Below are positions 8,035 through 15,467 of a DNA stretch of 42,515 nucleotides, piece after piece. Every line of letters starts with the position of its first letter. Position 1 is the first letter of the stretch. The stretch covers positions 1 to 42,515 of the forward strand of contig JAJZEE010000027.1 of NCBI GenBank assembly GCA_021805735.1, read 5' to 3'. This DNA comes from Bacillota bacterium (GTDB lineage Bacteria > Bacillota > Bacilli > Alicyclobacillales > SLC66). The notes beneath the pieces were generated by a model that worked only from the letters and a program-made list of their open reading frames with translations, was not told the DNA's origin and ran no database searches. Both the position numbers and the translations under genes were made by a program.

Positions 8035-9633
8035 ATGATTCGCGTAAAAGATCTGTCGTTGTCTTTTGGGAGTCGCATTCTATTTGAAGGCGTCAATATA
8101 AGTTTTGATGAAGGCAATCGTTACGGGTTGATTGGAGCGAATGGATCAGGCAAGTCTACGTTTATGAAGATCCTTGTCGGAGATTTCGAGCCGAGCACAG
8201 GCAACGTGACCGTTTTGCCGGGGGTGCGGGTCGGCGTCTTGCGCCAGGATCACTATCAGTATGATGACTGTACAGTGCTGAACACGGTGCTGATGGGATA
8301 TCCGGAATTTTGGGCCGTCATGCAGGAGCGGGAGCGGATGTACGCGCTGCCCGAGATGACGGAGGAAGACGGTATGCGGGTTGGAGAACTGGAAAGCGCG
8401 TTTGCGGACATGGACGGGTATTCTGCCGAGTATTTCGCTGCGGAACTGCTGGAGGGACTCGGAATCCCCGTGGAGAAGCACGGGGATTTGATGAGTTCGA
8501 TGATCGGCGGATTTAAACTGCGTGTCTTGCTGGCGCAGGTGCTGTTTGGCCGTCCAGATGTTTTGTTGCTGGACGAACCGACGAACCACCTGGACCTGGA
8601 CACGATCCGCTGGTTGGAGAACTTCCTTCTGGCGCACAAGGGAACCATGGTCATCATCTCGCACGATCGCCACTTTCTCAATACGGTCTGTACCCACATG
8701 GTCGATGTGGATTATAAGCAAATCTCCGTGTTCTCAGGCAATTACGATTACTTTGTGGCGGCCAGTACGTTGGCCCGTGAGCAGTTGCTCGCCGACAACG
8801 CAAGGAATCTGGAGAAGATATCCGAACTTCGCGAGTTTGTGGCGCGGTTTTCCGCGAACAAGAGCAAGGCGAAGCAGGCCACGAGTCGACAGAAGCAGAT
8901 TGAAAAAATTGAGATCCAGGAGATCCGCCCTTCGTCGCGAGTGTCCCCCTACATCAAATTCACCTCCCGGCAGCCACTCGGGAAGCAGGTTGTCGTTCTC
9001 GACAAGGTGGACAAATCATTTGGCGATCTGCATGTGCTGAGATCCGTCACGCTGCAGATTGTGAGCGGGGAGAAAGTGGCCGTCCTTGGCGTCAACGGCA
9101 TTGGCAAGACCACGCTCCTGAACGTGATGATGGGCGAGTTGACGCCAGACAGCGGGGCGGTGACGTGGGGGAAGTCGGCGGAAGCCACGTATTTTACGCA
9201 GGACCACAACGAAACCATCCCCAAAGACACCACAGTCTATGAATGGCTGAAGAGCTTCGACGATGAGGCGGATCAGCAGACGATTCGCAGCATTTTGGGA
9301 CGGATGCTGTTTTCCAAGGATGATGTCCACAAGTCCACCGAGGTTCTGTCCGGGGGCGAGACCGCGCGGTTGATGCTGGCAAAGATGCTGCTGCTGCAGG
9401 GCAATGTGCTGGTGCTGGACGAACCCACCAACCACCTGGATTTGGAGGCGATCGACGCTTTGTCGAAAGCGCTGGCCGAATTTGGCGGCGCGGTCATCTT
9501 TGTTTCCCACGCGCGTCAACTGGTGACGGATGTCGCCAATCGCATCATCGAACTGACGGCGGATGGGGTTGTCGACTTTTCGGGTACGTACGATGAATAC
9601 CTGGTCAAACGCGATACGCTGGTGAGGATCTGA
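8035..9633 (+). CDS. ABC-F family ATPase, YbiT/YkpA type, 532 aa
   Basis: A soluble tandem-ATPase protein of the ABC-F class; members bind the ribosomal E site and modulate translation. NBD1 has Walker A GANGSGKS and Walker B LLLDEPTNHLD; NBD2 has GVNGIGKT, signature LSGGE and VLDEPTNHLD. The inter-domain linker (residues about 245-310, 'RFSANKSKAKQATSRQKQIEKI') is the Arg/Lys-rich P-site-tip motif of this family. Two oddities: the NBD1 signature is SSMIGGFK rather than LSGGQ, which is typical of YbiT-like proteins where this site is degenerate, and the NBD2 switch region reads SHARQ where SHDRE is usual, keeping the His but losing the Asp. A strong AAAGGGAG site precedes ATG 8035. There are no membrane segments. 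Confidence 0.9.
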   Translation: MIRVKDLSLSFGSRILFEGVNISFDEGNRYGLIGANGSGKSTFMKILVGDFEPSTGNVTVLPGVRVGVLRQDHYQYDDCTVLNTVLMGYPEFWAVMQERERMYALPEMTEEDGMRVGELESAFADMDGYSAEYFAAELLEGLGIPVEKHGDLMSSMIGGFKLRVLLAQVLFGRPDVLLLDEPTNHLDLDTIRWLENFLLAHKGTMVIISHDRHFLNTVCTHMVDVDYKQISVFSGNYDYFVAASTLAREQLLADNARNLEKISELREFVARFSANKSKAKQATSRQKQIEKIEIQEIRPSSRVSPYIKFTSRQPLGKQVVVLDKVDKSFGDLHVLRSVTLQIVSGEKVAVLGVNGIGKTTLLNVMMGELTPDSGAVTWGKSAEATYFTQDHNETIPKDTTVYEWLKSFDDEADQQTIRSILGRMLFSKDDVHKSTEVLSGGETARLMLAKMLLLQGNVLVLDEPTNHLDLEAIDALSKALAEFGGAVIFVSHARQLVTDVANRIIELTADGVVDFSGTYDEYLVKRDTLVRI

Positions 9634-9635
9634 CC

Positions 9636-10526
9636 ATGGGGACGGACAGGAAATGGACGGTAACGGAACCTTGTCTGCTGCTCCCTTTCTTGCTGCAGAA
9701 TCTGCCCGAAAAGGGTCGCAATAAAGTGAAGGCGCTGTTGACGCACCGGCAGGTTGCCGTGGACGATCAGGTGATCACGCGCCATGACCATGCCCTGCAG
9801 AGCGGTCAGAGCGTCTCCATCCGCGCGGCGAGCGGGTTTGCCAAGGCGACGGGGTCCATGGAGGGGGTCCGCATTCTCTACGAGGATACGGACATTGTCG
9901 TGATCGACAAGCCGCCGGGCCTGCTCTCGATCGCGTCTGATGAAGAGCGCGAGCGTACAGCGTACCATGTACTGACCGAGCATGTGCGGGTGCGCGATGC
10001 GGCGGCGCGCATCTTTATCGTGCATCGCCTGGATCGCGACACCTCCGGCGTGATGCTGTTTGCCAAGCGCTACGAGGTGCAGCAGGCGCTGCAGCTTGAC
10101 TGGCGGGAGACTGTGCTGGAGCGTTCCTATGTGGCGGTTGTGGAAGGATTGGTGAATCCGCCCGAGGGAACGCTGCGATCGTGGCTGAAGGAAACGAAAA
10201 CACAGACGATGTATGTCAGCCCGATACCGGGAGATGGGCAGGAGGCAATCACGCACTATCAGGTGTTGAAAGTTGGAAAAGAATATTCGCTGCTGAAAAT
10301 CTGGCTGGAAACGGGGCGCAAGAATCAGATCCGCGCGCAGATGCAGAGCATCGGCCACAGTGTGGTGGGCGACAAGCGGTACGGAGCGGCCAAAAATACA
10401 CTTGGACGGCTTGGTCTGCACGCGCGAGTCCTGAGTTTTCGCCATCCGGTCACTCACCAGGTGCTGCGGTTCGAGACGGATATTCCTCCCGCGTTTCGCA
10501 GAGTGTTGTCGGGGGCGGCGAAGTGA
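9636..10526 (+). CDS. RluD-family pseudouridine synthase (RluA/YhcT/YjbO type), 296 aa
   Basis: The enzyme converts uridine to pseudouridine in rRNA or tRNA. It has an N-terminal S4-like RNA-binding region (residues about 25-65), the 'VIDKPPGLLS' motif, and the catalytic motif HRLDRDTSGVMLFAK with the nucleophilic Asp near residue 132. The C-terminal 'TGRKNQIRAQM' and 'GDKRYGA' segments are also family features. It starts 2 nt after the ABC-F stop, so the two translation-related genes are probably coupled. Which uridine is modified cannot be told from sequence. It converges on the hicB gene 14 bp downstream. Confidence 0.92.
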   Translation: MGTDRKWTVTEPCLLLPFLLQNLPEKGRNKVKALLTHRQVAVDDQVITRHDHALQSGQSVSIRAASGFAKATGSMEGVRILYEDTDIVVIDKPPGLLSIASDEERERTAYHVLTEHVRVRDAAARIFIVHRLDRDTSGVMLFAKRYEVQQALQLDWRETVLERSYVAVVEGLVNPPEGTLRSWLKETKTQTMYVSPIPGDGQEAITHYQVLKVGKEYSLLKIWLETGRKNQIRAQMQSIGHSVVGDKRYGAAKNTLGRLGLHARVLSFRHPVTHQVLRFETDIPPAFRRVLSGAAK

Positions 10527-10540
10527 CCATTGCTGTGAAT

Positions 10541-10951
10541 TCATCCATTCACGGTTGCGGCCATCTCATCATTTGCATGAGTCGGAAGAACAGCGGCGCC
10601 GACGGCGCGAGACAATTGATACAGCATGTATTGATTGAGGCTGACACCTTCCGTTTTGGCTCGCGCAGCAAGTTCGCGCCGGAGTGATTTCGGCAAGCGC
10701 AAAAGGAACTTGCTCGGTTCGCTGTCATCCGGATCGAATGGTTCCGGGATTTCGATGCCATCTTGCAATGCGCCGTCAATCCAGCAACGTTTGGAGTCCT
10801 CAATCATGTCCATCAACTCGTGCAGCGAATCCGCCTGGGTAATGCACCCTGGCAGTTCGTTCACTTTTGCCACATAGCCGCCGGAATGCGAATCAGGAAT
10901 CACTGAGATGGCGTAAGGCAACGAAATGTAATAATCAAAATCCTTGTTCAT
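10541..10951 (-). CDS. hicB: HicB-family antitoxin, 136 aa
   Basis: Residues 1-60 form the HicB RNase-H-like fold ('YAISVIPDSHSGGYVAKVNELPGC', then 'ADSLHELMDMIEDSKRCWID'). Residues about 80-115 form a ribbon-helix-helix DNA-binding domain ('FLLRLPKSLRRELAARAKTE', 'SLNQYML'). In HicAB systems this protein neutralises the HicA mRNA interferase and represses the operon. ATG 10951 is chosen because AAAGGAG lies 8 nt upstream; the GTG three codons earlier overlaps that site. The ATG overlaps a stop codon as ATGA, showing that a gene was once translated immediately upstream, but only a stump of it remains, so this antitoxin appears orphaned. Confidence 0.88.
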   Translation of the reverse strand: MNKDFDYYISLPYAISVIPDSHSGGYVAKVNELPGCITQADSLHELMDMIEDSKRCWIDGALQDGIEIPEPFDPDDSEPSKFLLRLPKSLRRELAARAKTEGVSLNQYMLYQLSRAVGAAVLPTHANDEMAATVNG

Positions 10952-11034
10952 GAGAGCCACTCCTTTTTGCTGAGTACTTCGATAACCTGCTCCACGTAAA
11001 CCTCTTTCACATGCTTGCCATGCTGAGGAATCAC
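10948..11034 (-). pseudogene. 3' remnant of the hicA-like partner gene
   Basis: In the frame that stops at 10948 and overlaps the hicB start as ATGA, 28 residues can be read. They begin VIPQHGKHVKEV and continue into a C-terminal helix, resembling the end of a HicA toxin (the '[V/I]P-x-H' strand and terminal helix). The catalytic N-terminal part with its His is absent, because the sequence runs directly into the end of metG in another frame. GTG 11034 has no ribosome binding site. The HicA assignment rests on position and a short motif. Confidence 0.45.
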
Positions 11035-11041
11035 GATTTGA

Positions 11042-12745
11042 TCAGCGTCCAGAAAACCGTAGTTGCAGTTCTTCCATCTCCACTTTTTCAATTCGCCGAA
11101 AAAGTGGTTCCGGTACGGTGAACTGCCTCCCTGGTTGATAGGAATACAAGTCGAATTCGTCTTTCAACCACTCTCTACGCTCCCCGGCAGCCAGATTCAG
11201 CGCGTCAAAAACCCTCGCCGACGAAAAGGGGATTATGGGCTCGGCTGCAATAGCAAAGCATTTAATGAGATTGATTGCCGTGCGCAGGACCATTGCAGCT
11301 TCAGTACGGTTCGTCTTGACAAGGTTCCAAGGAGCCCGCCGGTCGAGATACACATTTCCGAGCGACCAGAGTTCGCGAAGCGCCTGGATAACCTTTCGAA
11401 ACTCCAGGTTTACGAACTGGTGTCGATAGGCCGCCAATACTCTCTGGCAATCCTCCTTCAGTTTTTCCTCCAGTTCTGACGGCGAACCGCCGTCGGGAAC
11501 GCGATCGCCAAACTGGGCGACCGTCAGTTTTAGCGTTCGATTGACGAAGTTTCCAAAGTTTCCGACCAAGTCCTTGTTCAGCATGGTGGCAAACAGTTCC
11601 CAGGTAAAGCTGGCGTCATCCGTTTCAGGCGAGTTTGCCAGTAGAAAATACCTCCAGTAATCAGCGTCAAACAACTCTAAAGCATCATCCAAAAATATTC
11701 CGCGTTTTTGGCTGGTGGAAAATTTCCCGCCGTAATAAGTCAACCAGTTAAAACTCTTAATCTGAGTGGCCATCGTCCATGGCTCGCGTGTTCCGAGAAT
11801 CATCGCCGGGAAAAAGACCGTGTGGAACGGAACGTTATCTTTGGCCATGAATTGCGTATAAGTCACATCAGAGGCGTTCAGCCACCAGTCTTTCCAGTCA
11901 CGACTGTCCGGGGCCTGGTCAGAGTACTCCTTTGTAGCTCCGACGTAGCCAATTGGCGCGTCAAACCACACATAAAACACCTTCTCCTCAAACCCGTCAC
12001 GCGGAACGGATACGCCCCACTGAAGGTCGCGCGTGATGCAGCGTTCATTCAACCCTTCGTTCAGCCACTTCATCGCGATAGAGCGGGTCAGACGCGACCA
12101 CTTTTCGTGGGATTCAACCCAGGTTCGCACCTCGTTGGCAAGCGCATCGAGTCTGAAGAACAGGTGTTTGGTCGTGCGTACTTCGAGTTCGGTGCTCCCG
12201 GAAACAGCTGATCGCGGAGCGAGTAAATCCACAGGATCGAGCACCGAAGTGCAATTTTCGCATTGATCGCCCCTCGCCGCTTCATAGCCACATTTGGGAC
12301 ATGCGCCGATAACGTACCGATCAGGTAGAAAGCGCTCGTCCTTTAAGGAATACACCTGTCGAATTGGGCGTTCCTCGATATAACCGTTGGCGGCTAAACG
12401 TTCGAAGAAATGCTTGGTCAATTCATGATTTTGCAGTGAAGAAGTCCTGCCGAAATAGTCGAACGACAGCCCGAACTCCTGGTAGATGGACGCCTGTTTC
12501 TGATGCATGGCGTTGCAATACTCCTGAACCGATAAATCCGTCTCAAGTGCTGACAATTCTGCCGGTGTGCCATGTTCATCGGTTGCGCAGACAAATATTA
12601 CGTCCTCACCCTCCAGTCTTAAGAAGCGAGCGTACGCATCCGCAGGAAGCAAGGAGCCCGTAAGATTTCCAAGATGTTTAACACCATTAATGTATGGCAG
12701 CGCGCTGGTAATCAGGAACCTTGACAGTTTGAACCATCTCCTCAT
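11042..12745 (-). CDS. metG: Methionyl-tRNA synthetase without C-terminal dimer domain, 567 aa
   Basis: A class I synthetase that charges tRNA-Met. The N-terminus has 'ALPYINGVKHLGN' with the HIGH-type motif HLGN, and 'VCATDEHGTP'. A connective peptide follows with a zinc-knuckle pattern (CPKCGYEAA, CENC near residue 150). The catalytic loop reads GGKFSTSQKRGIF, so the usual KMSKS is KFSTS, a variant found in one MetRS subgroup. The helical anticodon domain follows; the C-terminal EMAP/Trbp111-like domain is absent and the protein ends soon after 'PEPLFRRIEKVEMEELQ'. ATG 12745 has no clear binding site, and GAGGAG overlaps codons 1-3, so a downstream CTG (12727) is an alternative. It lies downstream of a GNAT and an AAC(3)-like gene, but behind its own promoter, leader peptide and terminator. 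Whether it is the only MetRS in the genome is unknown. Confidence 0.93.
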   Translation of the reverse strand: MRRWFKLSRFLITSALPYINGVKHLGNLTGSLLPADAYARFLRLEGEDVIFVCATDEHGTPAELSALETDLSVQEYCNAMHQKQASIYQEFGLSFDYFGRTSSLQNHELTKHFFERLAANGYIEERPIRQVYSLKDERFLPDRYVIGACPKCGYEAARGDQCENCTSVLDPVDLLAPRSAVSGSTELEVRTTKHLFFRLDALANEVRTWVESHEKWSRLTRSIAMKWLNEGLNERCITRDLQWGVSVPRDGFEEKVFYVWFDAPIGYVGATKEYSDQAPDSRDWKDWWLNASDVTYTQFMAKDNVPFHTVFFPAMILGTREPWTMATQIKSFNWLTYYGGKFSTSQKRGIFLDDALELFDADYWRYFLLANSPETDDASFTWELFATMLNKDLVGNFGNFVNRTLKLTVAQFGDRVPDGGSPSELEEKLKEDCQRVLAAYRHQFVNLEFRKVIQALRELWSLGNVYLDRRAPWNLVKTNRTEAAMVLRTAINLIKCFAIAAEPIIPFSSARVFDALNLAAGERREWLKDEFDLYSYQPGRQFTVPEPLFRRIEKVEMEELQLRFSGR

Positions 12746-12760
12746 CGTTTAGCCCGGATC

Positions 12761-12798
12761 AATAAAACACGCCGCAGGCAGGTGTGCCCACGGCGTGT
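12761..12798 (-). terminator. Intrinsic terminator in the metG leader (putative attenuator)
   Basis: On the minus strand ACACGCCG (12798-12791) pairs perfectly with CGGCGTGT (12774-12767). A second stem GGCA/TGCC (12788-12785 with 12780-12777) closes a 4-nt loop, and TTTATT (12766-12761) follows. It lies 16 nt upstream of the metG ATG and 21 nt after the stop of a Met-rich leader ORF, so read-through is required for metG expression from the leader promoter. Confidence 0.75.
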
Positions 12799-12818
12799 GT
12801 AAGGTCTCATTTGTTAGT

Positions 12819-12902
12819 CTAAAGCGACTGCAATCGAGTCCTCAACCGCGAGCATAAATGTGACATACGCATTGAACGCATCATCATCAGCATGTTCATC
12901 AT
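12819..12902 (-). CDS. Methionine-rich leader peptide of metG, 27 aa (candidate)
   Basis: The ORF begins ATG ATG AAC ATG CTG ATG ATG ATG CGT (residues MMNMLMMMRSMRMS) and carries 8 Met codons among its first 13, ending at TAG 12819-12821. AAAGGA (12919-12914) lies 11 nt upstream of ATG 12902; an in-frame ATG at 12923 with a weaker GGAAG site would add seven residues. It lies between a good promoter and an intrinsic terminator, directly upstream of methionyl-tRNA synthetase. That is the arrangement of an amino-acid attenuator such as trpL or pheL, in which ribosome stalling at codons for the scarce amino acid decides read-through. A second overlapping frame (12814-12912, GTG start, acidic 32-residue product) also looks protein-like, but its GTG is only 1 nt from the AAGGA site. 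Expression is not shown; the interpretation is inference. Confidence 0.5.
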   Translation of the reverse strand: MMNMLMMMRSMRMSHLCSRLRTRLQSL

Positions 12903-12944
12903 TTGTGCCCACGTCCTTTCCATAATGTCTTCCAATTGTTTGAC

Positions 12945-12973
12945 AGTGTATCACTGAACGTGGTGATAATCAA
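12945..12973 (-). promoter_or_regulatory. Promoter of the metG leader transcript
   Basis: On the minus strand TTGATT (12973-12968) and TACACT (12950-12945) are separated by 17 nt. Transcription would start near 12938, about 15 nt before the first possible leader ATG. It lies immediately beyond the stop of the upstream GNAT gene, so metG can be expressed separately. Confidence 0.5.
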
Positions 12974-12978
12974 CCTGG

Positions 12979-13482
12979 CTAATCCATTCCCACAACATGG
13001 CTTCTTCGTTCCAACAATATAATGTCACGCCACATACCGTTCATTTTACCAATACGTTCTCTGCGGCCAACGGCTCGAAACCTAAATGCTTTATGCAGTT
13101 TAAGACTGGCGCTGTTTTCGGGGAAAATCCCAGCCTGCAGGGTCCAAAATCCGTTTTGTTCGCTCTCTTCAATTAAGGCATTTAACAGTCGACTGCCGAT
13201 TCCCTTGCCACGGTTGATTTGACTCACATAAATGCTGACCTCTGCAACACCGCCATAAACGCATCTGCCCGACGTCGGGCTTAGAGCAGCCCATCCCAAA
13301 ACTGCGCTTGCTGAACGCGCAACAAGTCTACATGTCGTTATATGAGTTTCATTCCACTCAGTCCAAGAGGGCGCTTCCTGCTGAAAGGTGGCATTACCTG
13401 TATCAATTCCCTCAAGATATATTCTCCGGACGTCCTCCCAATCTTCTGGAACCATTGGATGAATTTTAATTGCATCGTCCAT
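12979..13482 (-). CDS. GNAT acetyltransferase, phosphinothricin-acetyltransferase-like, 167 aa
   Basis: An acetyl-CoA-dependent N-acetyltransferase of the PAT/Bar-like subgroup. It shows the N-terminal 'YLEGIDTGNATFQQEAPSW' segment typical of that group, 'GWAALSP', the 'AEVSIYV' strand and the acetyl-CoA loop motif 'INRGKGIGSRLL', followed by 'LQAGIFPENSASLKLHKAFRF'. The substrate may be an amino-acid analogue or another small amine; annotation as phosphinothricin acetyltransferase is by similarity only. ATG 13482 follows AAGGGG by about 7 nt. It lies 56 bp after the AAC(3)-like gene on the same strand and is probably co-transcribed with it. Confidence 0.85.
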   Translation of the reverse strand: MDDAIKIHPMVPEDWEDVRRIYLEGIDTGNATFQQEAPSWTEWNETHITTCRLVARSASAVLGWAALSPTSGRCVYGGVAEVSIYVSQINRGKGIGSRLLNALIEESEQNGFWTLQAGIFPENSASLKLHKAFRFRAVGRRERIGKMNGMWRDIILLERRSHVVGMD

Positions 13483-13538
13483 ACGCTTACCCCTTCGCCA
13501 GTAAGTAGCGGCCGCCGCAGTTCCCATTTCGGCTCATC

Positions 13539-14381
13539 CTATGGGTTGGCGGCCGTCCGATTCTGTTCCATCCAATCGACAGCGAAGTCCACAAGCGCTC
13601 GCTGGCGCATGAGTCTGCACTCTGCGCCAGCGACGGCTCCGACTCGCACCACTGCCGCCGTCCCGGCAACCGCCTCAAATGCAGTTCCGACTGCGTGAAA
13701 ATCATCAGAGTCGTAATCGATGTCCGGGAATGTGACCCACTGCCGCTGTCCATCCACAAGAATGGGCGCGCCTGCCGTTATCGTCGTTTTCCCAGGATAA
13801 TGGGCCCGATACTCGGCCAGATGGAGCGATGTATTGTTTTCGTGCGATACACCAAGGAGCAGAACCCAGGAGTCGAGACGGTACATGGTTCCGAGCGGCG
13901 ACGTTTCGCCGAGTCCGTTTGGCAACGCGTGGTCGGCGGTCAGCGCGGCTGCATGTTTCCCCCAGGCAGCGAATGATACCTGCGGATGCGCGCTGCGCAG
14001 CACGCCGGGAGCTTTGCGGAAACATTCCGCGATGGCGCCCATCTGTCGGGTCGGAGTGAAATCCGGATCGTACGGAGGCATTGTCTGCCGAATCGTCTCC
14101 CACCATGTCTCGGGCACAGGAGGTCTGCTCCAACCGGCGGGATCCGACAGTTCGCTGGTCTGAGTCGGCATGACCAGCGTTCCATCTGCAGTCAGGACGC
14201 GCTGCAGCGCCTGGATGACGGCCACGGGTCCCCCGCAGACCCAACCGTCAAGCGACTTCATGGATGAGTGCGCGATCAGGGTCATGCCCGGTTGAAGCCC
14301 GAGCGTCAGCAGATCACGCGTGAGCGAGTCAGTGGTGATCAGTCGCGCTGGATACGGGGGCGTGCGCGTATCGTCTTGCAT
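13539..14381 (-). CDS. Aminoglycoside N3-acetyltransferase (AAC(3)/YokD family), 280 aa
   Basis: The protein shows the AAC(3) family pattern: 'LIAHSSMKSLDGWVCGGP' near residue 30, 'GTLVMPTQT', 'GAIAECFRKAPGVLRSAHPQVSFAAWG' and 'SPLGTMYRLDSWVLLLGVSHENNTSLHLAE', the last with the conserved acidic and His residues of the active site. Members acetylate the 3-amino group of 2-deoxystreptamine aminoglycosides, although many chromosomal homologues have weak or no resistance activity. ATG 14381 follows GGGAGG by 7 nt; longer in-frame extensions have no binding site. It is the first gene of a small minus-strand run with the GNAT. Confidence 0.9.
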   Translation of the reverse strand: MQDDTRTPPYPARLITTDSLTRDLLTLGLQPGMTLIAHSSMKSLDGWVCGGPVAVIQALQRVLTADGTLVMPTQTSELSDPAGWSRPPVPETWWETIRQTMPPYDPDFTPTRQMGAIAECFRKAPGVLRSAHPQVSFAAWGKHAAALTADHALPNGLGETSPLGTMYRLDSWVLLLGVSHENNTSLHLAEYRAHYPGKTTITAGAPILVDGQRQWVTFPDIDYDSDDFHAVGTAFEAVAGTAAVVRVGAVAGAECRLMRQRALVDFAVDWMEQNRTAANP

Positions 14382-14527
14382 TGTCTGGCCTCCCAGTTCC
14401 GGAACTCTGGTATTCCGTTTCTTTGTGAGTTCTTGCGTGACCGAACGGCAAGCAGATTTATCTACCAGGAAAATGTTAATTTTCATCACGTCGATGGCGG
14501 CGCGTCAGCGCCATTGGAGTCTACTGA

Positions 14528-14556
14528 ATTGTATCACAGCGAACTTTCTATGTGAT
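14528..14556 (-). promoter_or_regulatory. Candidate promoter for the aac(3)-GNAT pair, with overlapping inverted repeat
   Basis: On the minus strand ATCACA (14556-14551) and TACAAT (14533-14528) are spaced by 17 nt. The same stretch contains an inverted repeat ATCACA/TGTGAT (14534-14539 and 14551-14556). The 14490-14762 interval otherwise holds no convincing gene. Confidence 0.35.
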
Positions 14557-14762
14557 GATTTGCGCCGTTTAGACAAAACAGGCGATACCGCGCCGGCAGC
14601 AGATGAAAAACTCGTTCTGTCGGGGCGCCGAGAGGGGGCCTTTACTGGGAACTTCATTGCCTCAGGAACCGCACCTGTCGCTGTTGCAAGATGGGCCACT
14701 GGGTCCGCGTCAGGGATCGCGCGGGGCCAGTGGCCGTTAAACCAGTGTCTGCAATCGCGACT

Positions 14763-15245
14763 TCAGACGCTGCGCGGAACCGTTCCCATCAAGGCGCAGA
14801 CGTGGCGTATCAGTTTGTGCGGGCCATCAGCTGCTGGACCGAACATTAGCGGGCATCCACCGTCTATCACTGAAATGCCCTGGCTCCGGCCGTACGTCGT
14901 CGCCGAGCTGGACACGCTGCCCGCGCCGAATGACCGATGCATCCAAACATGCATGATGCCGAGCGTAGCGCATTCGCGCATCGTCGGCTCGGCATAACGC
15001 GGGCTGGTGCCGATCACAACGGCTTCGACTCCGCCTGGAATTGCGGCCAGATTGGGATAGCAAGGATCGCCTTCAACGCTGTCCGCGTTGGGATTGACGG
15101 CGAAAACCTCGTACCCGAGCGAACGTAGCCGGCAATAGACTGTGTTGCTTCCGTGTTCTCGTGGATTGCTTCGCGACACGCCCGTTACCGCGATCCGCCG
15201 GTTTGCCAGAAACGCTGCCGCTGCCTCATGAATCCTTTGCATCAT
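14763..15245 (-). CDS. CoA-binding domain (YccU-like) protein, 160 aa
   Basis: A single Rossmann-like CoA-binding domain as in succinyl-CoA synthetase alpha subunits. The N-terminus 'IAVTGVSRSNPREHGSNTVY' contains the nucleotide-binding turn, followed by 'LGYEVFAVNPNADSVEG', 'CYPNLAAIPGGVEAVVIGTSP' and 'VWMHRSFGAGS'. The C-terminal part reads 'VIDGGCPLMFGP', the Cys-Pro motif common in this small family. Standalone members bind CoA or acyl-CoA, but their cellular role is not established. It lies 380 bp upstream of the AAC(3)-like gene on the same strand. Confidence 0.85.
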   Translation of the reverse strand: MMQRIHEAAAAFLANRRIAVTGVSRSNPREHGSNTVYCRLRSLGYEVFAVNPNADSVEGDPCYPNLAAIPGGVEAVVIGTSPRYAEPTMRECATLGIMHVWMHRSFGAGSVSSSATTYGRSQGISVIDGGCPLMFGPAADGPHKLIRHVCALMGTVPRSV

Positions 15246-15349
15246 AGACGCCCCTCTCGCCGCATGTTGTAAGACCTGAATCAGAGCCGCTCTCCCGCAT
15301 CCACCTAGGGAACCTGTGATAAAGTCCGCAAAGCAGGCGCGGTCACTCC

Positions 15350-15387
15350 AGATATAGCGTCCGTGGCTTCAGTCGGACGCTATATCT
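15350..15387. repeat. Perfect 14-bp-stem hairpin
   Basis: AGATATAGCGTCCG (15350-15363) is the exact reverse complement of 15374-15387, with a 10-nt loop. It has no T tract on either side. It lies between the start of the CoA-binding gene and the 3' end of the YceI-like gene, so it may end the YceI-like transcript. The rest of 15246-15467 shows no gene. Confidence 0.65.
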
Positions 15388-15467
15388 ACCGTTGTGCGCA
15401 TGCTCAAACTTTGGTTTATCACTGCTCCCCTGGAACGGGTCAGCCCTGCGCATCACATCCCGAAGGA

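Noticed and set aside
12814-12912. Overlapping 32-residue acidic ORF (GTG start) in the metG leader
   Set aside because: It looks protein-like, but the GTG is 1 nt from the AAGGA site and no other in-frame start is well placed. The Met-rich frame has the better start; kept only as the main alternative.
12746-12978. T-box riboswitch upstream of metG
   Set aside because: No AGGGTGGNACCGCG-like sequence or specifier-loop architecture was found on the minus strand; the leader holds a Met-rich ORF and a plain terminator instead.
14320-14997. 225-residue plus-strand frame between the AAC(3) and CoA-binding genes
   Set aside because: It overlaps both minus-strand genes, has unusual composition and no ribosome binding site; no family resemblance.
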